Shown here: positions 1-8,079 of the stretch, piece after piece
Layout of the letters: every line of letters starts with the position of its first letter
How positions within the stretch are numbered: the stretch's first letter is position 1
From: Desulfobacteraceae bacterium
GTDB taxonomy: Bacteria; Desulfobacterota; Desulfobacteria; Desulfobacterales; SURF-15
Assembly (NCBI GenBank): GCA_003599475.1
Contig: QZKK01000171.1
Location: forward strand, 1 to 10,486
Direction: 5' to 3'
DNA: 10,486 nt
Translations under genes and position numbers: made by a program
Notes under the pieces: model-generated
Told to the model about the DNA's origin: nothing
The model's input: only the letters and a program-made list of their open reading frames with translations
The model's database searches: none

Positions 1-1596
1 ATATAGTCCTTGCTTTTTTAGCTCTTCTATGAATTTGCTGATCTGCAGATCCTGATCGCGAATGGTCTCATCATAACGAAGGCGCAACTGCACTTTATCC
101 AAATCTGAATTTCCCTCATCAACAGATAGAAAAGCACCCATAGAAGAGCCCGCCGGGTAGATCCACTCGATGCCGGGCAGAACATGCACCCCATCATAGT
201 GAAAATACATAAAGAACGGGGATTGGAAAGCATGCTGTGCGAAAAGCTGCATGGTTTGCGAGAGGCGGTCGTCTGCCGACTGGATGGAAGCATAATCTGC
301 GGGTTGTTGGTAGGATAATGGCACATAAGGAAAGTAGGTTTTACTGAAAGCCTTGGCTTGAAACCAGGTGTTCAATAAGATGACCGGGGAGGAGGACGCA
401 AAGGTTTCATCCACTCCGCTGCCGGTATGGTAGAAACCGGGAGAAAGATAACCATTCCAGTAGGTGGTATAGCCAGCATGGGAGAGTATTTGAAATAGAT
501 CCACCCAGACATCAGAAGTGCGGATAAGATTGCCGTAATTGGCAAACGGGCGCATGATATAAGGATAATGCCCGCTAACCAGGGACGGATAAACCCCAAT
601 AGAACAAATGGAAGGGGATTGGGCATTGCTGTACACGGTCCAGGTGCTGGTTATTTCATTTAGCCTGGGGGTGGTAGCGAGTTGGTATCCGAAAAGGGAC
701 ATATCTTCGGCGGTCAGGGCATCCATGATGATGATGAAAACATTGGGAGAATCTGCCGTTGCAGTGGCTGCGATATTTGCAGTTTGTTCATCCTTATTCA
801 ACAGGGGTGAAACAACCAGTAGAATGGAGGCGAAGAGACATAGAATTGAAATGATAGTGGTAAATCTTTTCACATTGGGGTCAGTCTCATCCATCCAGTG
901 TTCGAGATCAAGTAAAGTACGCTCACCCATGATCTTATTCAGCAGTATCCGGACAATGGGAAACAAAATGATAAAAGTAGAAAGGAAGGTCAGGATCACC
1001 ACCGAGTCTTTGCTGCGCTGTGCGATCGGGAAAGGATAATCCAGACGAATCTTGTATGGAGTGGCACTGGTCAGATCGGCATACTGTATGGCATCATTCC
1101 AATGAATGATAAGTTCACCTGCCTGCGGTTGTTTCAGGAATTCGATGAAATGATCTTCCACCATCCAACCCGAATAAACCAGAGTGGCAGGATCCTTGCC
1201 GCTGTAGCGCAGAGTGCTTGCATCCACCCTGGTCCAATGCCCTTGTAATTCCAGAGAATCATAACTGACCGGAGCCAGTCCGTTAAAAAAGCCGGTCAAT
1301 TCCATTTGGCGTGACATTTCGCTTGGTTCAATCTCAATGGTGATCTCCTGGCTGGGCAGCAGGAAGAGGTTGTAAGGAACACGATCTTTATGGATCGCCA
1401 GCGCATTCAGCAGAGCAGCCAGCAGTAAACTGATTACCATTGCCAGAATCAGATTAGCGGTGTTCCCCGAATGATTTTTATGGAATGTCGAGAATCCAAA
1501 ATATAGAATGGTTGAGAGTACCAGCCAGATGAGGATGCCAACCAACAAGCGTCCTTTGCTGATGAAACTTAGCGGCTGCAGAAACCAGAAATACAA
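1..1596 (-). CDS. Membrane-anchored sulfatase/alkaline-phosphatase-superfamily protein, partial
   Basis: This open frame has codon boundaries at positions 1-3, 4-6 and so on. It runs without a stop from 1716 down to 1, so the C-terminus is outside the window. Reading from the N-terminus, I see hydrophobic stretches near 1555-1610, 1495-1550 and 1395-1455, then a beta-rich, charged stretch of roughly 130 residues (about 1010-1375). A membrane segment lies near 955-1005 and another near 800-875, followed by the start of a sulfatase-like domain. The domain opens with SPNVFIIIMDALTAED (about 706-753), which carries the metal-binding Asp after IIIM, followed by SLFGYQLATTPRL. SPSICSIGVYPSLVSGHYP occupies the nucleophile region, and FHYDGVH lies further on. 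These match the alkaline-phosphatase superfamily that includes sulfatases and phosphoglycerol transferases. The substrate cannot be told. The start is unclear: the first in-frame ATG is 1438-1440, but hydrophobic coding continues upstream, so I extended to the TTG at 1594-1596. The true N-terminus may be lost at the join with rimP. Confidence 0.72.
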   Translation of the reverse strand, partial: MYFWFLQPLSFISKGRLLVGILIWLVLSTILYFGFSTFHKNHSGNTANLILAMVISLLLAALLNALAIHKDRVPYNLFLLPSQEITIEIEPSEMSRQMELTGFFNGLAPVSYDSLELQGHWTRVDASTLRYSGKDPATLVYSGWMVEDHFIEFLKQPQAGELIIHWNDAIQYADLTSATPYKIRLDYPFPIAQRSKDSVVILTFLSTFIILFPIVRILLNKIMGERTLLDLEHWMDETDPNVKRFTTIISILCLFASILLVVSPLLNKDEQTANIAATATADSPNVFIIIMDALTAEDMSLFGYQLATTPRLNEITSTWTVYSNAQSPSICSIGVYPSLVSGHYPYIMRPFANYGNLIRTSDVWVDLFQILSHAGYTTYWNGYLSPGFYHTGSGVDETFASSSPVILLNTWFQAKAFSKTYFPYVPLSYQQPADYASIQSADDRLSQTMQLFAQHAFQSPFFMYFHYDGVHVLPGIEWIYPAGSSMGAFLSVDEGNSDLDKVQLRLRYDETIRDQDLQISKFIEELKKQGLY

Positions 1597-2137
1597 GCTG
1601 GCAGATAAAACAAAAGCTGCGGAGAAAAAACCGGCCAGGGAAGAGAAGCGACCCCGGGTCTCGGATGCTGAAATCGCAGCGCGCGTGGCCCAACTCGCCG
1701 AACCGTTGTGCCGGGATCAGGAGGTCGAGTTGGTCCATATCGAGTATCAGCGGGAGGCAGGCGGAAGAATCCTGCGGTTATACATCGACAAGCCGGGAGG
1801 GGTGATGTTGAGCGATTGTGCGGAGATCAGCCGGCAAATGGGAGATCTGCTCGATGTCTATCTTGACGAGATCGGCCCCTACAATCTGGAGGTATCGTCG
1901 CCCGGGTCTGACCGGCCCCTGGGGAAAGAGAGCGATTTCGAGCGATTCCGGGGGTGCAAGGCAAAGATACGGACGCTGCATTTGCTCGATGGACGGAAAA
2001 ACTTTACCGGCATCATTCTGGGGGTTGTCCAGGGGTGTGTCAGACTGCAGGTGGACAACAAAACGGTGGACATTCCGTTAGAGGAAATCCATAAAGCGCG
2101 GCTCAATAACTACAGTGGAGAGAGTCCATGTTTATAG
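1562..2137 (+). CDS. rimP: Ribosome maturation factor RimP, 5' end uncertain
   Basis: RimP binds free 30S subunits and helps late maturation around S12 and the central pseudoknot. The family core is clear: ELVHIEYQREAGGRILRLYI, DKPGGV, LSDCAEISRQ, LDVYLDEIGPYNLEVSSPG and DRPL form the N-terminal alpha/beta domain. The C-terminal SH3-like barrel includes KNFTGIILGVVQG, VDNKTVDIPLEEIHKARL. The core is preceded by a basic stretch (ADKTKAAEKKPAREEKRPR) that begins at 1601. The native start should be just before that Ala. The codon there is CTG, and the nearest upstream in-frame ATGs (1562, 1535, 1529, 1508) lie in DNA whose other strand codes for the sulfatase-like protein, without a convincing Shine-Dalgarno site. 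I give 1562 as the shortest ATG form; the original start has probably been cut off at the junction. The stop overlaps the nusA start by 10 bases. Confidence 0.9.
   Translation: MKLSGCRNQKYKLADKTKAAEKKPAREEKRPRVSDAEIAARVAQLAEPLCRDQEVELVHIEYQREAGGRILRLYIDKPGGVMLSDCAEISRQMGDLLDVYLDEIGPYNLEVSSPGSDRPLGKESDFERFRGCKAKIRTLHLLDGRKNFTGIILGVVQGCVRLQVDNKTVDIPLEEIHKARLNNYSGESPCL
1585..1640. other. Probable junction between unrelated DNA segments
   Basis: Left of about 1600 the - strand codes for a hydrophobic membrane protein. Right of it the + strand codes for the Lys/Glu-rich N-terminus of RimP (ADKTKAAEKKPAREEK, from 1601). There is no spacer, promoter or Shine-Dalgarno site between two divergent genes, although rimP here heads an essential operon. 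Base composition also changes: 40-42% G+C in two counted 60-base lines on the left (1-60, 481-540), against 48%, 53% and 65% in three operon lines (3001, 6841, 5461). The exact breakpoint cannot be fixed, because antisense of Lys/Glu codons reads as Phe/Leu and therefore looks like more membrane protein. Confidence 0.5.
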
Positions 2138-3615
2138 CAGACATTAAACGTGTTGTCGATCAGGTCAGCCGGGACAGAGGCATCGACCGGCAAATACTCA
2201 TCAAAGCCCTTGAGGAGGCGCTCCGGTCTGCGGCCAGAAAGAAGTACGGGAGCAAGATCGATATCGAGGTTCAATACAGCGATGCAAGCGGCGAAATCGA
2301 GGTCTTCCAGTTCAAAGAGGTCGTCGAAGAGATCACCGAGCCGGACCTCCAGATCACCTTGCCGCAGGCATTGAAGCTGGATCCTGAATGCGAGGTCGGA
2401 GACAGCATCGGCACAAAAATGGATACGGCCACCTTCGGCCGGATTGCCGCCCAGTCTGCCAAACAAGTGATTATACAAAAAATGAAGGATGCCGAGAAAG
2501 ATGCGGTGTTCTCCAGCTTCATCGGCCGTAAAGGAGAGATCATCAACGGCATCTGCCAGCGGATCGACCGGGGCGATATTATCGTCAACCTGGGTCAGAC
2601 CGAAGGGATTTTGCCTGTTCGTGAACAGGTACCGAAAGAGGCTTATCGGCGGGGCGACCGGATCCGTGCCCTTATCCTCGAGGTGCTGCACGATACCCGG
2701 GGGCCTCAGGTCATCCTGTCGCGAAGCCATACGGATTTTCTCATCAATCTTTTCAAGACCGAAGTTCCGGAAATCAGTGAGGGAATCGTTAAAATCATGG
2801 GAGCGGCCCGGGAGCCCGGGAGCCGCTCGAAGTTTGCCGTCGCTTCTACAGACCCGGATATCGATCCGGTTGGTGCGTGTGTCGGGATGAAGGGAAGCCG
2901 CGTGCAGAATGTCGTCCAGGAACTTCGGGGAGAGAAAATCGATATCATTCCCTGGCATGCGGACGCGGCCAGATACGTCTGCAACGCATTGGCACCCGCT
3001 GAAATTTCCAGAGTGATCATCGATGAGGAAGACAAGTCGATGGAGGTGATCGTCCCCGATGAATTCCTCTCCGTAGCCATCGGAAAGAGGGGGCAAAACG
3101 TTCGGCTCGCTTCCAAACTGACCGGGTGGCATCTCGATGTGAAAAGTGAAACCCGGTACAGCGAGGCCATGAAATCCGGATACAATTCACTCGTCCAGCT
3201 TCCAGGCGTGGCCATCAGCCTCGCCGATGCATTGTATGAGCACGGGTTTTATTCCGCCGAAGAACTCGCCAAGGCCACTGCCGAAGATCTGGCGCAAGTT
3301 CGCGGCATGACCCCCGAGCAGGCCGAAACGCTGATCCTTGCAGCCGAGAAATCGATGGAGGAAGCTTCCTCCCAAGCAGAAGAAGCGGAAGAGAAGGAAT
3401 TCGCAGATTCGGCAGATACGGATGAGATCAAAGATCCGGCTGCAGAAGGCGCGCATGAACCGCCTTCACCCGAAGCTTCCACCGAAGAGGCTGCGGAATC
3501 GGAGTACGGCAGCGAAGACATGGCTGCTGAAGATTCAAACGCTTCGGTCGAAGAGCCGGCCCGACCCGCTGCGGAACAGAAGCCGTCATCGTCTGAAAAT
3601 ATCAGTGAACAATAG
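2128..3615 (+). CDS. nusA: Transcription termination/antitermination factor NusA
   Basis: NusA binds RNA polymerase and nascent RNA. It controls pausing, Rho-dependent and intrinsic termination, and antitermination on rRNA operons. The domains follow the family order. The RNAP-binding N-terminal domain spans residues 1 to about 130. The S1 domain is about 134-200 (GEIINGICQRIDRGDIIVNL, GILPVREQVP). KH1 is about 230-285 (DPVGACVGMKGSRVQNVVQE) and KH2 about 300-348 (FLSVAIGKRGQNVRLASKLT). One helix-hairpin-helix repeat lies at about 364-410 (LPGVAISLADALYEHGF). The last 85 or so residues are Glu/Ala/Ser-rich and probably disordered. The 495-residue length equals that of E. coli NusA, but the second acidic repeat of the E. 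coli protein is replaced by this low-complexity tail. The ATG at 2128 has GGAG at 2117-2120 and lies inside the rimP stop region, so coupling to rimP is likely. Confidence 0.97.
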   Translation: MFIADIKRVVDQVSRDRGIDRQILIKALEEALRSAARKKYGSKIDIEVQYSDASGEIEVFQFKEVVEEITEPDLQITLPQALKLDPECEVGDSIGTKMDTATFGRIAAQSAKQVIIQKMKDAEKDAVFSSFIGRKGEIINGICQRIDRGDIIVNLGQTEGILPVREQVPKEAYRRGDRIRALILEVLHDTRGPQVILSRSHTDFLINLFKTEVPEISEGIVKIMGAAREPGSRSKFAVASTDPDIDPVGACVGMKGSRVQNVVQELRGEKIDIIPWHADAARYVCNALAPAEISRVIIDEEDKSMEVIVPDEFLSVAIGKRGQNVRLASKLTGWHLDVKSETRYSEAMKSGYNSLVQLPGVAISLADALYEHGFYSAEELAKATAEDLAQVRGMTPEQAETLILAAEKSMEEASSQAEEAEEKEFADSADTDEIKDPAAEGAHEPPSPEASTEEAAESEYGSEDMAAEDSNASVEEPARPAAEQKPSSSENISEQ

Positions 3616-3641
3616 GTTTTACCTGAATGTAAGGGGGAAGA

Positions 3642-6305
3642 ATGGCCAAGATCAGAGTATATGAGCTTGCCAGAGAATTGAATATGCAGAACAAGGAGCT
3701 TCTCGATAAAATCATGGCGATGAATATCGATGTCAAAAGCCACATGAGCGCCTTGGAAGATGATGATGTCGGTAGAATAAAAAGCGGTCTTTTCGGCAAA
3801 CCGTCCGGGTTGGTTGAAGAGACGCGTATCCGGCCGACGATCATTCGAAGGCGACGGAAACAGGTAGAGCCCGAACAGGTGGAGGAACCGGTCGAACTCG
3901 AAGCGAAGGCCGACACCCCATCGATTCAGGAAGAAACCGCTCTCGAAGAGCCGGAAGAGACTGCGCCCGAAGAAGAGATGGAAGTCGAAGCCGTTTCCGA
4001 GGAAACCGCGGAAGCCGCCGAACCCGAATTTTCGAAAGAAGAAGCGCTCACCGAAGCTTCCGCTCCGCCGCCAGGCGAGGAAAGAATCGAAGAGGCTCCC
4101 GTATCGGAACCGGAGAAGCCGGAGGAGCCTGCGGCGAAAACTGCCAGGAAGAAAAAAGAAAAAAGAGAAACCCCCGCAAAGATCATCAAGCTGCCGGTAA
4201 AACCGAAAATCGAGCCTGAGGCGGCGGTCGCCAAGCCGGTCGAAGTCCAAAGGGAAGCCCCAAAGGCTGAAAAGCTTACGATTCCGGAGGTCCCCCCGGC
4301 CGAGCTTCCGCCAACGGATGAAGAAGCGAAGGGAAAAGAGAAAAGAAAAAAACGGAAGAAAAAAGAAGAGGAGGTCCAGGACTCCAAGTTTTTCAAGAAG
4401 AAGATCTCTTTCCGTCACAAAGAGGTGATCGAGGGGGAGGACCTGTATGCCGATATCCCCAGACGCGGGAGAAAGGGCGGCCGCAAATCCGCGAAGGCGG
4501 GAGCGATCCGGGCCTTGAAGCCGCAAATCACCATTCCCAAGGCGATCAAGCGCCGGGTAAAGATCGACGATACCATCGTTTTGGCGGACCTGGCCAAACG
4601 GATGGGGATCAAAGCAAATGAAATGATCGCCAAACTGATGTCGATGGGGGTGATGGTGGGTGTCAATCAGACCATCGATTTTGAAACCGCCCAACTGGTC
4701 GCTACCGAATTCGACTATGAATTGGAGAGAGCGGCCTTTGAGGAAGAGGCGTTGATGAAGGTTTCTCAGGACGATCCCGAAAAACTGACCTACCGGCCGC
4801 CGGTGGTTACCATCATGGGACACGTCGATCATGGGAAAACCTCCCTGCTGGATGTCATCCGGAAATCCAGAGTGACCGAAGGCGAAGCCGGGGGAATCAC
4901 CCAGCACATCGGCGCCTACAACGTCACGACCGAGAAGGGCCAGATCGTTTTTCTGGATACCCCGGGACATGAGGCTTTTACCGCCATGCGGTCCCGCGGC
5001 GCCAAGGTGACCGATCTCGTGGTGCTGGTCGTGGCGGCCGACGACGGAGTCATGCCCCAGACGATCGAGGCGATCAACCATGCGAGGGCTGCAGGGGTTC
5101 CGATCCTGGTTGCGGTCAACAAGATCGACAAGGCCAATGCGGACCCAGATCGCGTACAGAGGGAACTGTCCGAGCAGGGGCTTGTCCCCGAGGGCTGGGG
5201 CGGGGACACCATCATTGTGAAGGTTTCGGCGAAAACGCACGAAGGGCTCAACGATCTGCTCGAAATGATTCTTCTCCAGGCGGAGATCCTGGAGCTCAAG
5301 GCAAATCCCGACAAGCTCGCCTACGGGCATGTGGTCGAAGCCAAACTGGATGCTGGCCGCGGGCCGGTTGCAACCGTTCTGGTGCGGGAAGGGACCCTCC
5401 GGACCGGAGATGCGGTCGTCTGCGGAGTGCATTACGGGAAAGTCCGTGCCATGCTGAACGACCTGGGCGAAGCCGTAGAAACGGCCGGCCCGTCGATACC
5501 GGTCGCAGTCATCGGGTTGTCGGGAGTACCGATGGCCGGAGACGAGCTGGTCTCTCTTGAAGATGAAAAAAGCGCCAAGCAGGTCAGCATGCACCGCATC
5601 CAGAAACAGCGCTCGAAGGATCTGGCTAAAACCAGCCGTTTGAGTCTGGATGGGCTCTATGAAAGCCTGCGTGTCGGTGAAACGAAAGATCTCAACCTGA
5701 TCCTCAAGGCCGATGTCAACGGATCGATCGAGGCGCTCAGAGACTCGCTGACAAAACTGTCCAACCAGGAAGTCAAAATCAATGTGATCCATGCCGCAAC
5801 CGGAACGATTTCAGAATCCGACGTATCGCTGGCAGCCGTCTCCAATGCGACAGTGATCGGATTCAACGTCCGGCCCACTCCCAAGGTGACCGAGATGGCG
5901 AACGAAGAACATGTGGACATGCGGTTTTACAACGTGATTTACGAGGCCATCAAGGACGTCCAGGCCGCAATTCTGGGCATGATGTCGTCCTCCTTCGAAG
6001 AGAAGATCCTCGGTCGGGCCGAAGTCAGAGAAGTATTTCACATTCCCAAAGTGGGGACCATTGCGGGAAGCTACGTCACCGATGGCAAGATCGAACGGGG
6101 GCAACCGGTGCGGGTGCTCAGAGACGGTGTCGTCAGTTACGAGGGAAAGATCGGTTCTCTGAGGCGATTCAAGGACGATGCGAAGGAAGTTCAAAGCGGT
6201 TATGAATGCGGCATCGGGGTCGATAATTTCAACGACATCAAAGTCGGCGATGTGCTCGAGTGCTATTATCTGGAAGAAATCCGGCCCGAACTGGGTAAGG
6301 GGTAA
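3642..6305 (+). CDS. infB: Translation initiation factor IF-2
   Basis: IF-2 is the GTPase that brings fMet-tRNA to the 30S subunit and promotes 50S joining. An IF2N domain (residues 1 to about 52, [20 protein letters not shown]) is followed by a long charged linker that is Glu/Pro-rich at about 75-160 and Lys-rich blocks at 168-175 and 230-265. A second IF2N-like domain lies at about 305-362. The G domain carries G1 GHVDHGKT (393-400), a G2 region [10 protein letters not shown] (417-426), G3 DTPGH (439-443), G4 NKID (493-496) and G5 SAK (529-531). Domain II follows, then the IF2 central domain and the C-terminal fMet-tRNA-binding barrel ([39 protein letters not shown]). The 887-residue length is normal for the long-linker type. 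The ATG at 3642 is preceded by AAGGGGGAAG at 3631-3640, a good ribosome-binding site, and lies 26 bases after the nusA stop. Confidence 0.98.
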   Translation: MAKIRVYELARELNMQNKELLDKIMAMNIDVKSHMSALEDDDVGRIKSGLFGKPSGLVEETRIRPTIIRRRRKQVEPEQVEEPVELEAKADTPSIQEETALEEPEETAPEEEMEVEAVSEETAEAAEPEFSKEEALTEASAPPPGEERIEEAPVSEPEKPEEPAAKTARKKKEKRETPAKIIKLPVKPKIEPEAAVAKPVEVQREAPKAEKLTIPEVPPAELPPTDEEAKGKEKRKKRKKKEEEVQDSKFFKKKISFRHKEVIEGEDLYADIPRRGRKGGRKSAKAGAIRALKPQITIPKAIKRRVKIDDTIVLADLAKRMGIKANEMIAKLMSMGVMVGVNQTIDFETAQLVATEFDYELERAAFEEEALMKVSQDDPEKLTYRPPVVTIMGHVDHGKTSLLDVIRKSRVTEGEAGGITQHIGAYNVTTEKGQIVFLDTPGHEAFTAMRSRGAKVTDLVVLVVAADDGVMPQTIEAINHARAAGVPILVAVNKIDKANADPDRVQRELSEQGLVPEGWGGDTIIVKVSAKTHEGLNDLLEMILLQAEILELKANPDKLAYGHVVEAKLDAGRGPVATVLVREGTLRTGDAVVCGVHYGKVRAMLNDLGEAVETAGPSIPVAVIGLSGVPMAGDELVSLEDEKSAKQVSMHRIQKQRSKDLAKTSRLSLDGLYESLRVGETKDLNLILKADVNGSIEALRDSLTKLSNQEVKINVIHAATGTISESDVSLAAVSNATVIGFNVRPTPKVTEMANEEHVDMRFYNVIYEAIKDVQAAILGMMSSSFEEKILGRAEVREVFHIPKVGTIAGSYVTDGKIERGQPVRVLRDGVVSYEGKIGSLRRFKDDAKEVQSGYECGIGVDNFNDIKVGDVLECYYLEEIRPELGKG

Positions 6306-6310
6306 GCGGG

Positions 6311-6349
6311 AAGCGGCAAGGGGAAGCGCGCGCTCACCTCTTGCCGCTT
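6311..6349 (+). other. Inverted repeat / hairpin between infB and ylxP
   Basis: AAGCGGCAAGGGG (6311-6323) can pair with CCTCTTGCCGCTT (6337-6349). Ten base pairs are perfect, followed by one G-U and two G-C pairs, around a 13-base loop that contains GCGCGC. No T run follows (the next bases are GCCAAATTC), so it does not look like an intrinsic terminator. It begins 6 bases after the infB stop and ends 12 bases before the ylxP ATG, so it could act as an mRNA processing or stability element or influence ylxP translation. Confidence 0.6.
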
Positions 6350-6361
6350 GCCAAATTCATT

Positions 6362-6649
6362 ATGGTCGTCGGTATTGGAATCATCACCTTTCGGCTTCAT
6401 GACTGTCATTCCTTGAAAGGGAAACGCCGGGTTGTCAAATCGATTATCAGCCGGATGCAGAACCACTTCAATATATCGGTTGCCGAAGTCGGAGCCAACG
6501 ATATCTACCAGAAGGCCGAGGTCGGTTTTGCCATGGTCGGCAACGATCGGGCAGTCATCAATTCCAAGCTCGACAAGGTGCTCAACATGGCGGAGGATCT
6601 GGGCCTGGCCGAGATTACCGATTCGGAGATGGAGATCATGAGCCTATGA
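6362..6649 (+). CDS. ylxP: YlxP/DUF503 family small protein
   Basis: This 95-residue protein belongs to the DUF503/YlxP family, commonly encoded between infB and rbfA. A role linked to ribosome assembly or 30S function has been suggested for the family, but the biochemical activity is unsettled. Family features seen are the N-terminal beta strand MVVGIGIITFRL, the central HSLKGKRRVVKSIISRMQ, NHFNISVAEV, and YQKAEVGFAMVGNDRAVINS. I chose the ATG at 6362 because MVVG is the usual family start. An in-frame TTG at 6341 would add 7 residues but lies inside the hairpin's right arm. There is no Shine-Dalgarno sequence before either start, which is unusual beside the good sites of nusA and infB. The stop overlaps rbfA in an ATGA arrangement. 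Confidence 0.9.
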   Translation: MVVGIGIITFRLHDCHSLKGKRRVVKSIISRMQNHFNISVAEVGANDIYQKAEVGFAMVGNDRAVINSKLDKVLNMAEDLGLAEITDSEMEIMSL

Positions 6650-7005
6650 GGCCGTTTTCAAGATCGGATCGAGTCGGAGGGCTCATTCTACGGGTGCTTT
6701 CGGATATCCTGCGCAAGGATATCAAGGATCCGCGGCTGGCGCTGACCACCCTTTCCGCCGTCAAGGTGTCTTCGGATTTAAAGACCGCCAAGATATATTA
6801 CACTGCGCCTTCGGGTGATAAGAACAGAGAGTCGGTCGCTGCGGGATTTCGGGATGCGTCCGGGTATATGAAACGGGCTCTTGCACAAGAGATCAATCTG
6901 CGCTATATGCCGGCACTTCAATTTCACCTGGATGAGTCCTTTGATTATGGTTCACGAATCGATAACCTGATAAAATCTCTAAAGACTGATGAATCGGATA
7001 CTTAA
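6646..7005 (+). CDS. rbfA: 30S ribosome-binding factor RbfA
   Basis: RbfA binds the 30S subunit near the 5' helix of 16S rRNA and is needed for late maturation and cold adaptation. The 119-residue, single KH-like fold length is typical. Recognisable family stretches are SDRVGGLILRVLSDIL and KDPRLALTTLSAVKVSSDL, followed by TAKIYYTAPSGD. Next come GYMKRALAQEINLRYMPALQ and FHLDESFDYGSRIDNLIKSL. The ATG shares four bases with the ylxP stop (ATGA at 6646-6649), and GGAG at 6631-6634 is a distant, weak ribosome-binding site, so translation is probably coupled to ylxP. The 3' end overlaps nrnA by 17 bases. It works in the same pathway as RimP at the head of the operon. Confidence 0.97.
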   Translation: MRPFSRSDRVGGLILRVLSDILRKDIKDPRLALTTLSAVKVSSDLKTAKIYYTAPSGDKNRESVAAGFRDASGYMKRALAQEINLRYMPALQFHLDESFDYGSRIDNLIKSLKTDESDT

Positions 7006-7960
7006 CCAACTGATTAGAAGTCGAAATGTGTTGCTGGCCTCTCACTCCAATCCGGATGGAGACGCCATCGGTTCCCTGCTCGCGCTGGGGCTCTGCCTCG
7101 ACGGCTTGGGGAAAAGGACCTTTCTTTTCAACGAGAGCCCCATTCCGGCCGTCTACCGGTTCTTGCCGGAAGTCGACCGGGTAGCCGGAAATCTGCCCGT
7201 TGGGTTTAATTATGACACGGTTGTCGTGCTCGACTGCGGCGATATCCAACGCATCGGAGACATCGCGGAAAAGGTCTCCCGAATGCCCTTGATCATCAAT
7301 ATCGATCATCATTCGACCAATACCGGTTTCGGGCAGCTTCAATTGATCGATACCGATGCCTGTGCAACCGCCGAAATCGTGTATCGAATGATAAAGAAGA
7401 TGGGCGTTTCCATCACCGAAGAGATCGCCTGTTCGATTTATACCGGCATACTGACCGACACCGGATCCTTTCGGTTCAGCAATACCAACCGGGCGGCTTT
7501 CGCCATCTGTGAAGAAATGGTAGGCCAGGGGGTCAATCCGTACCACATCGCACAGTATGTATACGGAACCTATTCGCTGGGCCGCATCAAGCTGTTGAAC
7601 CTGGCGCTCGATTCCATCGAGATATCGACAAACGGCAAATTGTCGATGATGACCGTAACCCGGGCCATGATGGAGGAGACAGGAACCCAGCAGCAGGATG
7701 CCGATGGATTGATCAATTACGCGAGGGGAATCGAAGACGTCAAAGTAGCGGTCTTGATCCAGGAAGACAGCAACGGAAAAGCCGGCCCCACCACCCCGAA
7801 CCAGTATCATGTCAGCCTGCGCTCGGACGGCAGCATCGATGTCGGTGCGGTCGCCATAGATTTCGGCGGCGGGGGGCATACCAGTGCCGCCGGTTTCAAC
7901 GTGAACACTCCCCTATCCGACCTGAAGTCGCAAATATTTCAATGGGCCGAAAAGATGTAG
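6989..7960 (+). CDS. nrnA: DHH-family phosphoesterase, NrnA-type nanoRNase / pAp phosphatase
   Basis: NrnA-type enzymes remove nucleotides from RNAs of about 2-5 nt and many also dephosphorylate 3'-phosphoadenosine 5'-phosphate. The manganese-binding motifs of the DHH family are all visible: SHSNPDGDAIG (His19, Asp23, Asp25), VVVLDCGD (Asp82), NIDHHST (Asp106-His107-His108) and GILTDTGSFRF (Asp157). The DHHA1 domain ends with GGGGHTSAAGF (about 293-303), which contributes to substrate binding. At 323 residues it is full length and looks catalytically intact. The ATG at 6989 lies inside the end of rbfA, in another frame, without a clear ribosome-binding site, so it probably depends on coupling to rbfA. 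Position between rbfA and truB is a recurrent arrangement for this family. Nuclease versus pAp preference cannot be judged from sequence. Confidence 0.93.
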   Translation: MNRILNQLIRSRNVLLASHSNPDGDAIGSLLALGLCLDGLGKRTFLFNESPIPAVYRFLPEVDRVAGNLPVGFNYDTVVVLDCGDIQRIGDIAEKVSRMPLIINIDHHSTNTGFGQLQLIDTDACATAEIVYRMIKKMGVSITEEIACSIYTGILTDTGSFRFSNTNRAAFAICEEMVGQGVNPYHIAQYVYGTYSLGRIKLLNLALDSIEISTNGKLSMMTVTRAMMEETGTQQQDADGLINYARGIEDVKVAVLIQEDSNGKAGPTTPNQYHVSLRSDGSIDVGAVAIDFGGGGHTSAAGFNVNTPLSDLKSQIFQWAEKM

Positions 7961-8051
7961 ACAAGTTGCGGACCTGCCGGTACCATAGGAATGTACGAGG
8001 TGGAATGCTGAATTTCCGGGGATGAAGTCGATATCGCGATTCCCCTTGAAG

Positions 8052-8079
8052 TTGGAAATTGGAAATTGGAAATTGGAAG
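8052..8079 (+). repeat. 7-base tandem repeat TTGGAAA, four units
   Basis: Three exact copies of TTGGAAA (8052-8058, 8059-8065, 8066-8072) and a fourth ending in G (TTGGAAG, 8073-8079). A degenerate TTGAAG lies just upstream at 8046-8051. The third unit supplies the proposed TTG start of truB, the last two encode its first residues (MEIGS), and the GGAA of upstream units may serve as a weak ribosome-binding site. The unit length is not a multiple of three. Confidence 0.9.

Noticed and set aside
608..1039. A 143-residue + strand frame in the left fragment
   Set aside because: It lies opposite the sulfatase-like frame, which carries clear motifs (NVFIIIMD, ATTPRL, FHYDGVH) and spans the whole region.
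2110..3132. A 340-residue - strand frame opposite nusA
   Set aside because: Antisense to the conserved S1 and KH domains of NusA, no recognisable motif.
3249..5792. An 847-residue open frame on the - strand opposite nusA and infB
   Set aside because: It is antisense to two well-conserved genes, is dominated by Phe/Leu/Arg/Gly runs that mirror Glu/Lys-rich codons, and shows no domain. It is a shadow of codon bias.
6311..6355. Rho-independent terminator after infB
   Set aside because: The stem is strong but followed by GCCAAATTC instead of a T run, and the genes downstream belong to the same operon.
6341..6361. Upstream TTG start for ylxP
   Set aside because: It would add seven residues not found at the usual family start MVVG and lies in the hairpin arm; the ATG at 6362 fits better.
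6893..7879. A 328-residue - strand frame opposite nrnA
   Set aside because: Antisense to a DHH enzyme with all catalytic motifs intact; it arises from codon bias.
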